A stretch of 64,000 nt of DNA from Candidatus Nitronereus thalassa (GCF_032191465.1 NZ_JAQOUE010000001.1:682001-746000); one strand, 5' to 3'. Positions 26,757 to 36,305 are shown, counted from the stretch's first letter. Notes: generated by a model not told the origin, from the letters alone. Numbers and translations are program-made.

Positions 26757-27833
26757 TCAAAAATAGGGGCGAGGCATTGAGAACTGAGAACCCATCCCCT
26801 CACTCACATTCACCCAATGTTCACCTCGATCTTGACTACGAAACGCTCCGGCACTTGTTCCTGCAAACAATGCGCCCTGCGGAGTCACCACCATGACCTG
26901 AATGGCACGCTCAGTCAGCCCAGTATTCACGGCCGTCCATTTGGATTTAGGTAAGGTCGTGGTATACACCCCTCGTCCAGTGGCCACAAATACTCCGGAA
27001 TTCATGGAGACGATTCCTCGGATAGAATCATTCGGCAAGGATCGACCAAAAGTCTTCCATGACATTCCGTGATCAACACTATGAAAAATTCCACCATTTT
27101 GGGTACCCACAAACATTGTTTCATCCTCACTTTTCGCAAGAATACGAATATGGGTATGTTGAAGGCGTTCGCTCGCATCAACAAACTGATCATCCACTTT
27201 TTGCCACGTGGCCGTTCCCGGTTTGGTCGTATCAAGCCACTGCACACCTTTTCCCGCGGTCCCTGCATATAAGCGCTGGTTTTTCAGCATAATCAAGCTC
27301 GAAACCAAAGTTTGATCCAACCCCTTGGCACTTTCAACCCACAAATGATCCGCTTCATGCCACTGATACACCCCCCGTCCGGTACCGGCATACACACTTC
27401 GTTGATGAGCCAACAAGGATTTCACTTCCACACGCTTGAGTCCTTGACTGATCGACTCCCAAGACACACCATCTTTGTTTGTTCGAAATACTCCGCCCCG
27501 TACAGTTCCGGCGTACACGGCCCCTTGCTGATCAATCGCTAAACAAAGAATAAACCGATCATCCAGGCCGGCATTCATGGCAGTCCAGGAATCGCCTTGG
27601 TCGTGGCTCACAAACACCCCATGGCCAAACGATCCCGCGTAAATCGTTCCTGCATCCGTCGAAGCTAATGCTTGGATACTAGGCGCGACAAGCCCTCGGT
27701 TTTCAAAGGGATTGAAATGACCTTGAGGCATATCGCCAGAAAAACCCGGGTTGGCCTGAAAAAGAACGACCTGCACTACAAAAAAAACTAACAAGGACCC
27801 CAATTTTTTTCCGGGCCAACGATTTTCAATCAT
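26757..27833 (-). CDS. Secreted beta-propeller (YCF48/BNR-like repeats)
   Basis: 358 residues from ATG 27833. The longer frame runs into tatC. An N-terminal hydrophobic segment (LGSLLVFFVVQVVLF) is a signal peptide. Repeats with the pattern GT..GG(V/I)F.S.D.G.SW occur about six times (for example AGTVRGGVF, VGTQNGGIF, AGTSAGAF), forming a propeller like those of sialidases and YCF48. Such domains bind proteins or glycans. The function is unknown. It begins 17 bp after the second tatC gene. Confidence 0.8.
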   Translation of the reverse strand: MIENRWPGKKLGSLLVFFVVQVVLFQANPGFSGDMPQGHFNPFENRGLVAPSIQALASTDAGTIYAGSFGHGVFVSHDQGDSWTAMNAGLDDRFILCLAIDQQGAVYAGTVRGGVFRTNKDGVSWESISQGLKRVEVKSLLAHQRSVYAGTGRGVYQWHEADHLWVESAKGLDQTLVSSLIMLKNQRLYAGTAGKGVQWLDTTKPGTATWQKVDDQFVDASERLQHTHIRILAKSEDETMFVGTQNGGIFHSVDHGMSWKTFGRSLPNDSIRGIVSMNSGVFVATGRGVYTTTLPKSKWTAVNTGLTERAIQVMVVTPQGALFAGTSAGAFRSQDRGEHWVNVSEGMGSQFSMPRPYF

Positions 27834-27849
27834 GAGGACAATACATACC

Positions 27850-28626
27850 TTAAGACTGTGTAGGAGGAGAGGTTTCATCATTTTCAAGAGTCTCATCTTC
27901 GGACTCCTCAGAAGTCGGAGGTTTACGACGACCAAACCATCTGGCACCCCAAATGCCAGCCTCATACAATACTATCAGGGGTACCGCCATCAACATCATG
28001 GTAAATAAGGTCGCATCCGGGGTAATCACAGCAGAGATAATCAGGGCCATCATGGCGGCATGACGACGATACTTGGCTAATTGTTCAGGGTTAACCATTC
28101 CAGCTCGCGATAACAGGGTCAACGTCAGTGGCAACTCAAAGGCAAAACCAAACGCCAAAAGAAATTTGACGTTGAAATCCACATACGTCCCCACCGCCAA
28201 TTCCGGTTTTAATTCACGCTCCAACCCGAAACTCACAAAGAAGTTGATGACCAAAGGAAGAATGACGAGGTTGCAAAAAGCCAAACCAAGGACAAAAAAC
28301 CCCGAGGCCAATAAAAACAAGGGAATGCCCCAACGTTGCTCCCCAGGCAATAGCGCTGGTTGGAGAAAGCGCCAAAACTGATTAAGAATGATCGGCATAC
28401 TCGCCACAATGGAAGCAAGAAAAGAGATTTTAACCGAAGCAAATAAAGCTTCGGCCGGACCATAGAAAATTAAATCATCCGCAAAGGGACGCTTAAACCA
28501 ATCAATCAGTTCAGCAGACACTGAAAACATGATGACAAAAGCCACCAGGATCGTCCCGCCAATAATGAGCAGTCGACGTTTCAGATCCGAAATATGTCGT
28601 GATAAAGGATGTGCAACTGAGGCCAT
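27850..28626 (-). CDS. TatC-family protein (second)
   Basis: 258 residues with six membrane segments. LSRHISDLKRRLLI corresponds to the conserved N-terminal helix, and YGPAEALFASVKISFLASI and NFFVSFGLERELKPE follow the TatC pattern. It is shorter than the TatC at 19538 and has an acidic tail (TSEESEDETLENDE). Sharing an N-terminal layout but not close sequence, the two are old paralogs. It could serve a different substrate set or form heteromers. Confidence 0.9.
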   Translation of the reverse strand: MASVAHPLSRHISDLKRRLLIIGGTILVAFVIMFSVSAELIDWFKRPFADDLIFYGPAEALFASVKISFLASIVASMPIILNQFWRFLQPALLPGEQRWGIPLFLLASGFFVLGLAFCNLVILPLVINFFVSFGLERELKPELAVGTYVDFNVKFLLAFGFAFELPLTLTLLSRAGMVNPEQLAKYRRHAAMMALIISAVITPDATLFTMMLMAVPLIVLYEAGIWGARWFGRRKPPTSEESEDETLENDETSPPTQS

Positions 28627-28674
28627 AAAGATTGATGCCCTGTGTAGAAAAAATAAGACGGCGGCCTTGAACCC

Positions 28675-28914
28675 CTAGGAGGTGGGCTGTTCCTGGGATT
28701 TCCGATACTCTCGTATCATTTCCGCCATGCGATCCTTTTTCCCAAGTTTTTCTTTTTGAATTTGTTTTTTCATGGATTCTTCTTGAGGAGTCAGGGTATG
28801 GTTTTTTAATAACGTTTGAAGCTCTTCATCCAGACGATGATGGGATTCTTCCATCTCCCGAAAATCTGCGTTCGTGGAACGGAGGTGCTCGGCAATTTGA
28901 TCGTCAGTCAGCAT
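28675..28914 (-). CDS. YdcH/DUF465-like small coiled-coil protein
   Basis: 79 residues, highly charged and helical. The SHHRLDEELQTLLK and QKEKLGKKDRMAEMIRE segments match the DUF465 (YdcH) pattern. Function unknown in any organism. A strong GGGAGGAACC site precedes the ATG. It is the gene upstream of the second tatC. Confidence 0.75.
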   Translation of the reverse strand: MLTDDQIAEHLRSTNADFREMEESHHRLDEELQTLLKNHTLTPQEESMKKQIQKEKLGKKDRMAEMIREYRKSQEQPTS

Positions 28915-28999
28915 ACGGTTCCTCCCTTCTGTGCCCTGGAATGGGCGTTTGATAATTTGGATAGAATTATGAGTTCAACCCTTATGGTCACGACGCACA

Positions 29000-29506
29000 T
29001 CATAAAAGATCATAAAACTCTAGAGGTTCAAGACGCATCAGAATAGCATCCTCCTCGGGGTTCGTATAGTACGCAGCCCGACTCCCATATTCATGAAACC
29101 CAAATCCATCATACAAGGACCGCGCCGCCAAATTTGACGCGCGGACTTCCAACAACGCCCGCTCCACGTTCTGGCCCTGGGCCTCATGAAGAGCAAATTG
29201 CACAAAGCGACGCGCTACGCCTTGCCGCCGCCAAGTTTGACTCACAGCAAGGTTCAGGAGTCGCAATTCTTCAAACACAATCCAATAGCAAAGATAGCCG
29301 ACAATCGCTTCAGGCTGACCCCGATCATCAATGGGGATCGCGACGAATAATCGGCTAAAAGGATTCCCGACCACCTCCGCATCGAACATCGAACGAGTCC
29401 AGGGAGCAGAAAAGGCCGCTTGTTCAATTTCTAAAATCTGGTCGAGATGAGTGGAATCAGCAGGTTTGATGGCCAGACACAGAGGAGAGGAAGGTTGCAC
29501 ATCCAT
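29000..29506 (-). CDS. rimI: Ribosomal-protein alanine N-acetyltransferase
   Basis: 168-residue GNAT protein. LEIEQAAFSAPWTRSMF and the acetyl-CoA motif SQTWRRQGVARRFV, followed by LEVRASNLAARSLYDGFGF and a late tyrosine region, match RimI. Start ATG 29506 is preferred; the frame extends to 29560 but would overlap tsaB. RimI acetylates ribosomal protein S18 and is commonly linked to tsaB, as here. Confidence 0.9.
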   Translation of the reverse strand: MDVQPSSPLCLAIKPADSTHLDQILEIEQAAFSAPWTRSMFDAEVVGNPFSRLFVAIPIDDRGQPEAIVGYLCYWIVFEELRLLNLAVSQTWRRQGVARRFVQFALHEAQGQNVERALLEVRASNLAARSLYDGFGFHEYGSRAAYYTNPEEDAILMRLEPLEFYDLL

Positions 29507-29520
29507 ATTATTGAGCAGTT

Positions 29521-30228
29521 TCAGGAAATTACAGGATTTTTCTGAAATTTGGCCTCCCATTGCACTTCGGCTTCCGCCCGTTGAATATACCGTGGGGAAA
29601 GATGCTCTCCAGCATACTGCCTTAAATGGAAGGATGACAAGCTAGAAAATGCCACACTAATGGCGGATGGATGCATCGCTTTATCTGGCCCAGGAATGGC
29701 TTTTTCACCCAATAATTCTTTTAATTCAGAAGCGTGGAATTCCCACCCCTCGCCAAATAACACGGTGAAATGTTCAATAGATTCAACAAGTTGAATCAGA
29801 GGTCCATGGCAATCATCAGATACGCGCATAAGATTGTCCCCCTGCCACTGAAACATTGCCCAATAGACCTCACCACGACTCGCTTTTAGGATAGGGCAAA
29901 TTGGCCGTGGCTCACCTTTCACATTCCACGCCATAGCTTCCAGAGTCGGAACGGTAACCAAAGGAAGTTGGGTCGCTAGACGGAACCCCATCATCGTGGA
30001 AAGCCCAACACGCAATCCGGTAAATGAACCTGGTCCCAAAGATACAGCCAACCCATCGAGTTGAGCCAAGGAGAGTCCAAGCGTCTGAAGCAACCGATCG
30101 ATAGTCGGCACTAGCACACTCGCATGCGAAGCACAATCACGCTGTGTTTCCTCGGCCAACACCTGATGATCGTCAACGATCGCCACACTGTGACAACGTG
30201 TCGCGGTTTCAACTGCCAAAATTTTCAT
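29521..30228 (-). CDS. tsaB: tRNA threonylcarbamoyladenosine biosynthesis protein TsaB
   Basis: 235 residues, ASKHA fold. MKILAVETAT and LDGLAVSLGPGSFTGLRVGL are hallmarks. TsaB partners TsaD and TsaE in forming t6A37 on tRNAs reading ANN codons. It lies just upstream of rimI. It lacks the metal-binding histidines of TsaD, as expected for TsaB. Confidence 0.95.
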   Translation of the reverse strand: MKILAVETATRCHSVAIVDDHQVLAEETQRDCASHASVLVPTIDRLLQTLGLSLAQLDGLAVSLGPGSFTGLRVGLSTMMGFRLATQLPLVTVPTLEAMAWNVKGEPRPICPILKASRGEVYWAMFQWQGDNLMRVSDDCHGPLIQLVESIEHFTVLFGEGWEFHASELKELLGEKAIPGPDKAMHPSAISVAFSSLSSFHLRQYAGEHLSPRYIQRAEAEVQWEAKFQKNPVIS

Positions 30229-30272
30229 ACGATTACGCTCGTTCCACAGTCATACACAACCCTAAAAGGATC

Positions 30273-31130
30273 TTAAAAGTTCGTCAGCATAAACAAGCGT
30301 TCATTTAATGGTTCATTGGCAATAATTTCGCGAAATTCCAAAGTAATACTTCCCGCCTCTTTCCGATCCTCCGCTTTCACATCAAACGGCAGCAGAATCG
30401 TTGCGGACTCATTAGGTGACCGGTCACGCACCCGCCGAAAATCCGAAGTCTGGATTGAAGCCACCGGCAACCCTTGGGAATCAAGATACTCCAACTGTCG
30501 AACCCGCAACGAATCTCGATCGATCATAATACGCCGGGAGAACGAAACTGTGTTGGTTTTCTGATCGGGGGGAAGATCAATTTGATACATATCTTCGCCT
30601 TCTTGCATCGATTCGATGCCATCTGCAGGAAGAGGCAGTTTCCCTAATAATACCTCGGCTGCTCGCAAACTCAGCAACACAGGAAGGCGCAGCTCGCCCA
30701 ACCCCTGAAAATTATCCATTCCACCAAAAATGGGCTGCGGCTGATCCTGCACCCGAAGCGCATAAAATTCTCCAGACAACGCAAAATCAAACACCAATCC
30801 GCCAAACCGGGTAAATCCTTTGATACGAAAACGATCTGGACGTTGATAGAAAATGCTCCCGTCCAGAGAATGCGCAAAGACCATTCCCTGGCCATCAATC
30901 TCCGCATGAAACAGGCCTTTAAGACTACTTACCTCGGCCTCCCGAGCATGTAAAATTTCAATGATCTGCGCAGAAGTCAGAGACGGGGTAGAACTAGGAG
31001 TCGGTTCTGGGACGGTTGTACAGCTAGACAGTAATATTAAGCACAGTAGGAAACACCCAAAGCCGGGAAATATTGGAGCGTCAGAAGGATGTTCCGCAAG
31101 TTCAAACCTGGGAAAGGAAATCTTACCCAC
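30273..31130 (-). CDS. DUF4292-type outer-membrane lipoprotein
   Basis: 285 residues from GTG 31130, overlapping the radA stop by 8 bp. The lipobox LLSSC places the lipidated cysteine near residue 37. A DUF4292/LolA-LolB-like beta-rich region (SLKGLFHAEIDG, DRFRIKGFTRFGGLVFDFAL) follows. LolB-like proteins accept lipoproteins at the outer membrane. For DUF4292 this is only structural analogy. Confidence 0.75.
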   Translation of the reverse strand: MGKISFPRFELAEHPSDAPIFPGFGCFLLCLILLSSCTTVPEPTPSSTPSLTSAQIIEILHAREAEVSSLKGLFHAEIDGQGMVFAHSLDGSIFYQRPDRFRIKGFTRFGGLVFDFALSGEFYALRVQDQPQPIFGGMDNFQGLGELRLPVLLSLRAAEVLLGKLPLPADGIESMQEGEDMYQIDLPPDQKTNTVSFSRRIMIDRDSLRVRQLEYLDSQGLPVASIQTSDFRRVRDRSPNESATILLPFDVKAEDRKEAGSITLEFREIIANEPLNERLFMLTNF

Positions 31131-32502
31131 GGGCCATCACCTGGTCTAACACCTCGCCGATTTCCCGAACGCCAATCACTTCCAAACCAGGCACTCCAGA
31201 CCATTTCACAAGGTTTCCCTCTGGCAACACGCACCGCTTGAATCCTAGTTTCATAGCTTCCCGCGTTCGGATATCCACTTGTGAGACCGGACGAATTTCT
31301 CCTCCCAACCCCACTTCGCCTAAAAAGAGCGTATGTGCATCCAGTACCTGATCACGAAAACTCGACACCACAGCGGCCACGATTCCTAAATCAATAGCGG
31401 GCTCATCAATACGCAGTCCGCCTACAACATTGAAATAGACATCCTGCCCAGACAAATGCAGCCCAAGCCGTTTTTCCATGACTGCCAATAGCAAGGAAAC
31501 GCGATTCACTTCAACGCCATTGGCCATGCGCTTAGGCATCGCATACCCTGTTGACGTCACCAGCGCTTGCAACTCAACCAAGATTGGCCGGCTCCCTTCG
31601 AGCGTGGAAACCACCACCGACCCTGTACTCTGTTCTGGACGTCCCGCCAAAAACAACTCGGAGGGATTGGCCACTTCTTCCAAGCCCCCATCTTTCATCT
31701 CGAACACACCTATTTCATTCGTGGCCCCAAATCGATTTTTGACGGCACGTAAAATGCGATAGGTGTGCCCTTTATCCCCCTCAAAGTACAGTACCGTATC
31801 CACAATGTGTTCTAACAATTTTGGTCCGGCAATCATCCCCTCTTTTGTCACATGCCCAATGATAAACACCGGCACGGAGGTGCGCTTGGCATACCACATC
31901 AACTGACACGCGACTTCCTGTACCTGGCTCACACTGCCAGGGGCCGAGGTAATCTGATCGGTAAAGACCGTTTGAATAGAATCGACCACTAAGGCCGCAG
32001 GTTTCATCGCCTGAGTGGTTTTTAAAATCTCCTCCAACGACGTTTCCGCCAAAATATAGAGAGACGGACTCGACACCCCTAACCGATCTCCACGCATTTT
32101 CAACTGACGAGGTGACTCTTCCCCAGAAACATAGAGCAGGGCTTGGCCACCCTGCCCAAGCCCTTGTAACGCCTGAAGCAGGAGCGTGGTTTTCCCAATG
32201 CCCGGATCACCTCCCACCAGAATCACCGACCCCGGAACCACACCTCCACCCAGCACACGATCCAATTCCCCAAGTTGCGTCGTGAGCCGAGGTTCGGGAT
32301 CTATCGCAATTTCTGTAATCGGCGTAGGCTTATCTGCAGCTCCTTGCAAAACTTTTTGGGCAACAGTCGCGCCTCGTCCGGCAGTGACTTCCTCCTTTAA
32401 CGAATTCCACTGAGAACAGTCAGGACAGCGCCCTACCCATCGTGGGCTTTGAAATCCACAGTCCTGACATACAAAAATCGTTTTGGATTTTGGAATTTTC
32501 AC
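31123..32502 (-). CDS. radA: DNA repair protein RadA/Sms
   Basis: 459 residues from GTG 32502. The N-terminal zinc finger has Cys12, Cys15, Cys26 and Cys29 (CQDC...CPDC). The RecA-like core has Walker A GGDPGIGKTT and the RadA motif KNRFG. The C-terminal Lon-protease-like domain contains LHLSGQDVYFNVVGG. RadA promotes branch migration in recombination. Complete. Confidence 0.97.
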   Translation of the reverse strand: MKIPKSKTIFVCQDCGFQSPRWVGRCPDCSQWNSLKEEVTAGRGATVAQKVLQGAADKPTPITEIAIDPEPRLTTQLGELDRVLGGGVVPGSVILVGGDPGIGKTTLLLQALQGLGQGGQALLYVSGEESPRQLKMRGDRLGVSSPSLYILAETSLEEILKTTQAMKPAALVVDSIQTVFTDQITSAPGSVSQVQEVACQLMWYAKRTSVPVFIIGHVTKEGMIAGPKLLEHIVDTVLYFEGDKGHTYRILRAVKNRFGATNEIGVFEMKDGGLEEVANPSELFLAGRPEQSTGSVVVSTLEGSRPILVELQALVTSTGYAMPKRMANGVEVNRVSLLLAVMEKRLGLHLSGQDVYFNVVGGLRIDEPAIDLGIVAAVVSSFRDQVLDAHTLFLGEVGLGGEIRPVSQVDIRTREAMKLGFKRCVLPEGNLVKWSGVPGLEVIGVREIGEVLDQVMARG

Positions 32503-32598
32503 GATAACAATCTCACTCGAAACGGACTTTCCTTGTTAATACAGGGAAAACGAGTATGCCCCAAATTGGTCACCGACTGTGTATGCAGGCTTTCCATG

Positions 32599-33483
32599 CT
32601 ACAGATGTTTCCGTATATCCTTCCATTCAGAAATAATTTTGGCACGATGCGGAAACTTTTCATTTTTTAAAGAGTCGGGAAAGATAACTGCCTTGATCCG
32701 ATTTTTCACCAAGGTATCGGCAAACCCTTTGGTCTGACCAATGCCAGCTTCCACATGATCCCACCCACCCTCTTTCAGGTTGTCAATGAAGGCAAGCAGC
32801 AAGGAAGGCTCAGGCGGGACGGTGCGCGTAATTCCCGGAGGAAATTTATGGGCGGTAAGCCAATCACGAAGAAGAAGGATATGCTCCTCTGCTCCAGGCC
32901 ATAGGTAGATGATGTTGTAATAAAACTCTCCGAGTTTGGTGAGTTCTCGTGGAGCATCCTCATCAGCTTCGCCCAAAGTCCTGGCATCAGGAGGTGACCC
33001 CACTGATGAGGCTCTACGCCCCTTTAGAAGCGTGGAAACGTCAACCAAAAGAATGGGCTTACGCCGTTCCCAGGAAGCAAAGTTTCCAAGTCCGGAAACG
33101 GGATTGACTCTGGAACTAGTCTCAACTTCTCCCACGATCTTTTGATTCCCACGCATGTGCGTTTCAAACTCGAGAATTGCCCGGCCATCTTTATCGGTGA
33201 CCGCAGATCCCGCTTTCTGCCCATGAACACGAAAGGTTATGGTTTCCCCTCCCAATCCAACGAAACCCTTCGGGCCATCCCGAACGAGCCGAGCCTGCAG
33301 CTTCACTGGTGTACTCGGCCGGGCCAGGACATCTTCCACGATTAATCGCCCAGCGACCTTTTCATCCACAGCAACAAGCACCGAAGGCATGAAAAGACCG
33401 AACAAGAGGCCCAGGAGTACAAGCCCCAAAAACCCACCGAAGAGATTTTGGAAAAATCGACAAACTGTGAGCATGATAGTCAT
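32599..33483 (-). CDS. Secreted protein with Ig-like and degenerate HAD-like domains
   Basis: 294 residues from ATG 33483. A strong hydrophobic N-terminal segment (GGFLGLVLLGLLFGLFMP) is followed by an Ig/Big-like domain (about 45-135: VKLQARLVRDG, TDKDGRAILEF). The C-terminal half starts ILLVDVSTLLKG and includes EFYYNIIYLWPG and AHKFPPGIT, resembling App1/LNS2 HAD proteins, but the second catalytic Asp of DxD is a Ser. Catalysis is therefore doubtful. The assignment to HAD is by eye and moderate. Confidence 0.6.
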   Translation of the reverse strand: MTIMLTVCRFFQNLFGGFLGLVLLGLLFGLFMPSVLVAVDEKVAGRLIVEDVLARPSTPVKLQARLVRDGPKGFVGLGGETITFRVHGQKAGSAVTDKDGRAILEFETHMRGNQKIVGEVETSSRVNPVSGLGNFASWERRKPILLVDVSTLLKGRRASSVGSPPDARTLGEADEDAPRELTKLGEFYYNIIYLWPGAEEHILLLRDWLTAHKFPPGITRTVPPEPSLLLAFIDNLKEGGWDHVEAGIGQTKGFADTLVKNRIKAVIFPDSLKNEKFPHRAKIISEWKDIRKHL

Positions 33484-33571
33484 AGCATAGAAAGGCAAAG
33501 GGTGATCATCTTGTAAAAATGGCGGGGGAGGCCCATACGAGCCCTCCACTTTTATGGTTGTGGAAAGTTTC

Positions 33572-33856
33572 TCAAGCAAGTTTGCGTTTGCGAAGTTCCT
33601 CCGCAAAAGTTTTTTGATACATCACTTCCCATTCCGACGTACCTTCGTGAATCTTCTTGGAATAGGACTGGAGACGAGCCTGAACGACTTTATCGATTTC
33701 TTGCTCCAAGGCCATTTGATCGGCCAACACTCGCTTGATCTCCCGTAAGGGAAGTGTTGAGGAACCAACAAAACGGCCTTCGGCAGTTTTCTCCAACACC
33801 TGGAGAATCACATGCGACAAGTGCATTTGCTTTTCATCGGATAAGACAGTCGCCAT
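33572..33856 (-). CDS. DUF507 protein, copy 1
   Basis: 94 residues, all helical. HLSHVILQVLEKTAEG and the C-terminal SEWEVMYQKTFAEELRKRKLA fit DUF507. It is 34 bp after a second DUF507 gene, and the two differ clearly in sequence. Function unknown. Confidence 0.8.
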   Translation of the reverse strand: MATVLSDEKQMHLSHVILQVLEKTAEGRFVGSSTLPLREIKRVLADQMALEQEIDKVVQARLQSYSKKIHEGTSEWEVMYQKTFAEELRKRKLA

Positions 33857-33890
33857 ATTTGTTCACCGTGAGAATATAGCCAGAGGTTCC

Positions 33891-34175
33891 TTACAGAACA
33901 ATCCCTCGTTCCTTCACCAGTTTACTTTTCACCATCAAAAACATCTTTTGATAATCAGCACGACCGCTGTCGAATTCAGCTTCATATTGTTTAAGCATGC
34001 CGCGGACTTCGGCATTCAGTCGATCCTCCAGAGACAATTCATTATCAATCGCTTTTTCTAGGGAATCAATCAGTCGATCTTTGGAACCCGTGACCTCGAA
34101 CAAGTGGTCATCTTTTAACTTTTCGAGGATCGCGGTCGCAATAAACCGAATGCGCTCTTTACTCATCCGCATCAT
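33891..34175 (-). CDS. DUF507 protein, copy 2
   Basis: 94 residues. SKERIRFIATAILEKLKDD at the start and DYQKMFLMVKSKLVKERGIVL at the end match DUF507. Tandem with the gene at 33572. The start may be ATG 34175, 34172 or 34166; none has a strong ribosome site. Close spacing suggests the two proteins may form a heteromer. Confidence 0.8.
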   Translation of the reverse strand: MMRMSKERIRFIATAILEKLKDDHLFEVTGSKDRLIDSLEKAIDNELSLEDRLNAEVRGMLKQYEAEFDSGRADYQKMFLMVKSKLVKERGIVL

Positions 34176-34179
34176 ACGT

Positions 34180-34566
34180 TCACGAAGCCTTTTCCACTTT
34201 CATCATGGTCGCGCCTACGACCTGCCGTAATATTTGAGGATCATCGATTAACCGCCCCACCACATTCACGCGATCCGCAGGGACCGGATCTTCCCCAATA
34301 CTCATGGGAGTCCGACCAAAAAATACCGCGAACATCCCGCCAAGACCCCAAAATGCCACATCACCAACTTTGACATTCGTCGTTGCAGTTTCCCGATGAT
34401 CTTTTACCCCCGGGATATTGCAATAAAATTCCTCCCCCCATTGATTTAAAGCCGCCTCAATGGGAAGGGCCTCGTAGATGCCAATAGCCGTCCGTGTGGC
34501 CTTTAACTCCGCTTCAACCGTAATCCCACCAATAGAAATTTTTACCCGCTTTTTCTCTAATTCCAT
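34180..34566 (-). CDS. Cyclophilin-like fold protein (TM1367/DUF369 type)
   Basis: 128 residues from ATG 34566, chosen behind GAGGAG. The longer frame to 34653 has no ribosome site. VKISIGGITVEAELKATRTA and WGEEFYCNIPG, then GDVAFWGLGGMFAVFFGRTP, match the Cyclophil_like family (formerly DUF369). Enzymatic activity is not established for the family. First gene of a minus-strand run extending to 26223. Confidence 0.75.
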   Translation of the reverse strand: MELEKKRVKISIGGITVEAELKATRTAIGIYEALPIEAALNQWGEEFYCNIPGVKDHRETATTNVKVGDVAFWGLGGMFAVFFGRTPMSIGEDPVPADRVNVVGRLIDDPQILRQVVGATMMKVEKAS

Positions 34567-34688
34567 GATCCCAACAGCTCCTCTGCCCCACAAAAATAAT
34601 CTCGTTATCTTGATAAATCCATGGTTTGACTGTAGCTTGTTCCTACACGCCAAATCAAGAATTCACCACGATTCTCCCAGCGACACGC

Positions 34689-35462
34689 ATGCTCGAATCC
34701 TCCTTCATTTTCCTCAACGGCATCGGCGAAACCACAGAAAAACGACTCTGGGAACAAGGTATTACTCATTGGAACGACTTTTTACAATCGACAGATCTGC
34801 CGGGAGTATCCCCATCGAGAAAACCAATGTATGATGACGAGATTGAAGAAATTTCCAAGGAATTCACTCACGGTCAATGGCGAAATCTCGCTAAGCGATT
34901 TAAGTCAAAAGATCATTGGCGGTTTCTCGAAGCGTACCGTTCACGAACGGCTTTTGTAGATATTGAAACAACTGGCGAACCAGCCGGATATGGAGCCATT
35001 ACTGTTGTAGGATTCTTTGCGAACGGAACAACGACGACCTTGGTCAAAGATGATTCCCTGACTGAGCAACGGCTACAGGAAGAGTTCGACAAATATGATT
35101 TGCTCGTGACTTTTTTTGGAACCGGCTTTGACGTCCCGTATCTGCGAACGACATATCCCAACCTTATTTTGGATCATGCCCATTTTGATTTGTGCTTTGC
35201 GGCCAGACGCCTTGGCCTTCGTGGAGGATTAAAACATATTGAACGTGAATTAGGATTCGAGCGTGACCAAGGCATTCAAGGCCTGGATGGTTGGGATGCC
35301 GTTCGTCTTTGGCATGCGTGGCAGGCCGGAGACACGGACGCGAGAATTACCCTGTGTCAATATAATGAAGCGGATGTTCGGAATTTAGAACCGCTGGCAG
35401 ATCATATTTATGAAGAATTTTCTCAAAGATACGGACCTGTGAGTGTCACCGCATGCCGATGA
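34689..35462 (+). CDS. RNase H-like nuclease (YprB-type)
   Basis: 257 residues from ATG 34689. An N-terminal helix-hairpin-like segment (SFIFLNGIGETTEKRLWEQG) precedes an exonuclease fold with FVDIETTG (first acidic pair), GTGFDVPYL, HFDLCFAAR and YNEADVRNL (later acidic residues). This fits the DnaQ-like RNase_H_2/YprB family, predicted to be DNA/RNA processing enzymes. It overlaps the next gene by 10 bp. Confidence 0.82.
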   Translation: MLESSFIFLNGIGETTEKRLWEQGITHWNDFLQSTDLPGVSPSRKPMYDDEIEEISKEFTHGQWRNLAKRFKSKDHWRFLEAYRSRTAFVDIETTGEPAGYGAITVVGFFANGTTTTLVKDDSLTEQRLQEEFDKYDLLVTFFGTGFDVPYLRTTYPNLILDHAHFDLCFAARRLGLRGGLKHIERELGFERDQGIQGLDGWDAVRLWHAWQAGDTDARITLCQYNEADVRNLEPLADHIYEEFSQRYGPVSVTACR

Positions 35463-36205
35463 AACCGGAATGGACTGGATTCGGCCTCACCGACGTGGGC
35501 CGAACGCGCACCGCCAATCAAGACACCCTACTGCTCGATGACGATCTTGGCCTTTGGATCGTAGCCGACGGCATGGGAGGCCATGCGGGGGGCGATGTGG
35601 CCAGCCAATTGGCAGTGGAAACCATTCGTAAATTTTTACTTCACCAACCACCCACGACCGTAGAAAAGTGGGCTCCGGTATTGGAAACCTCCATCGCTCA
35701 GGCCAACATGGAAATTCGCAAACAAGCAAAAGCCCAACCCGAGTTGCAGGGAATGGGAACGACTATCGTGCTCGCCTTTATGCCGAATCCTCAATGGAAA
35801 AAAACCTTTATCCTCCATGCGGGAGATAGCCGGGCATATCTCATCCGAGCTCAATTCATCACGGCCTTGACCAGAGACCACACCTTGCTGGAAGAACGCA
35901 TACAAGTCGGCCTCCTGCCACGATCCACCTCCTCAAGCCACCCCTTGGGACATGTGCTCACCCGCGCCGTCGGCGTAGAGTCAACCGTCGAACCTGAGAT
36001 CTTCCTTCAGGAGCTTGAAGAAAAAGATGCAATTCTTTTGTGTAGCGACGGCCTTGTCAAAATGATGAGCGACAACAACATACTTGAAGTCTTGCAGGAG
36101 AATTCCACAAAGACGGCCCAGGAACAATGCCAGGCGCTCGTCGATCGCGCCAATCAATTAGGAGGAAAAGATAACATCACCGTGGTACTCATCCGTGAAG
36201 ATTAA
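35453..36205 (+). CDS. PP2C-type serine/threonine phosphatase
   Basis: 250 residues. VGRTRTANQD, VADGMGGHAGGDVAS (metal Asp), LHAGDSRAYLIR, LTRDHT, LLCSDGLVKM and GGKDNITVVLI are the PP2C motifs in order. It is of the PrpC/Stp1 soluble type, which reverses Ser/Thr kinase phosphorylation. No Hanks-type kinase is in this window. The 10-bp overlap with the nuclease gene suggests coupling. Confidence 0.94.
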   Translation: MPMKPEWTGFGLTDVGRTRTANQDTLLLDDDLGLWIVADGMGGHAGGDVASQLAVETIRKFLLHQPPTTVEKWAPVLETSIAQANMEIRKQAKAQPELQGMGTTIVLAFMPNPQWKKTFILHAGDSRAYLIRAQFITALTRDHTLLEERIQVGLLPRSTSSSHPLGHVLTRAVGVESTVEPEIFLQELEEKDAILLCSDGLVKMMSDNNILEVLQENSTKTAQEQCQALVDRANQLGGKDNITVVLIRED

Positions 36206-36305
36206 GCACCACCTATCCCTAAATATATTTCCTCTCTTAAATTCTCTCATGAAGCCTAGACATTAAGGACCTCCTTCAAACAGGCCACGGCCATTCATTG
36301 CCGCT

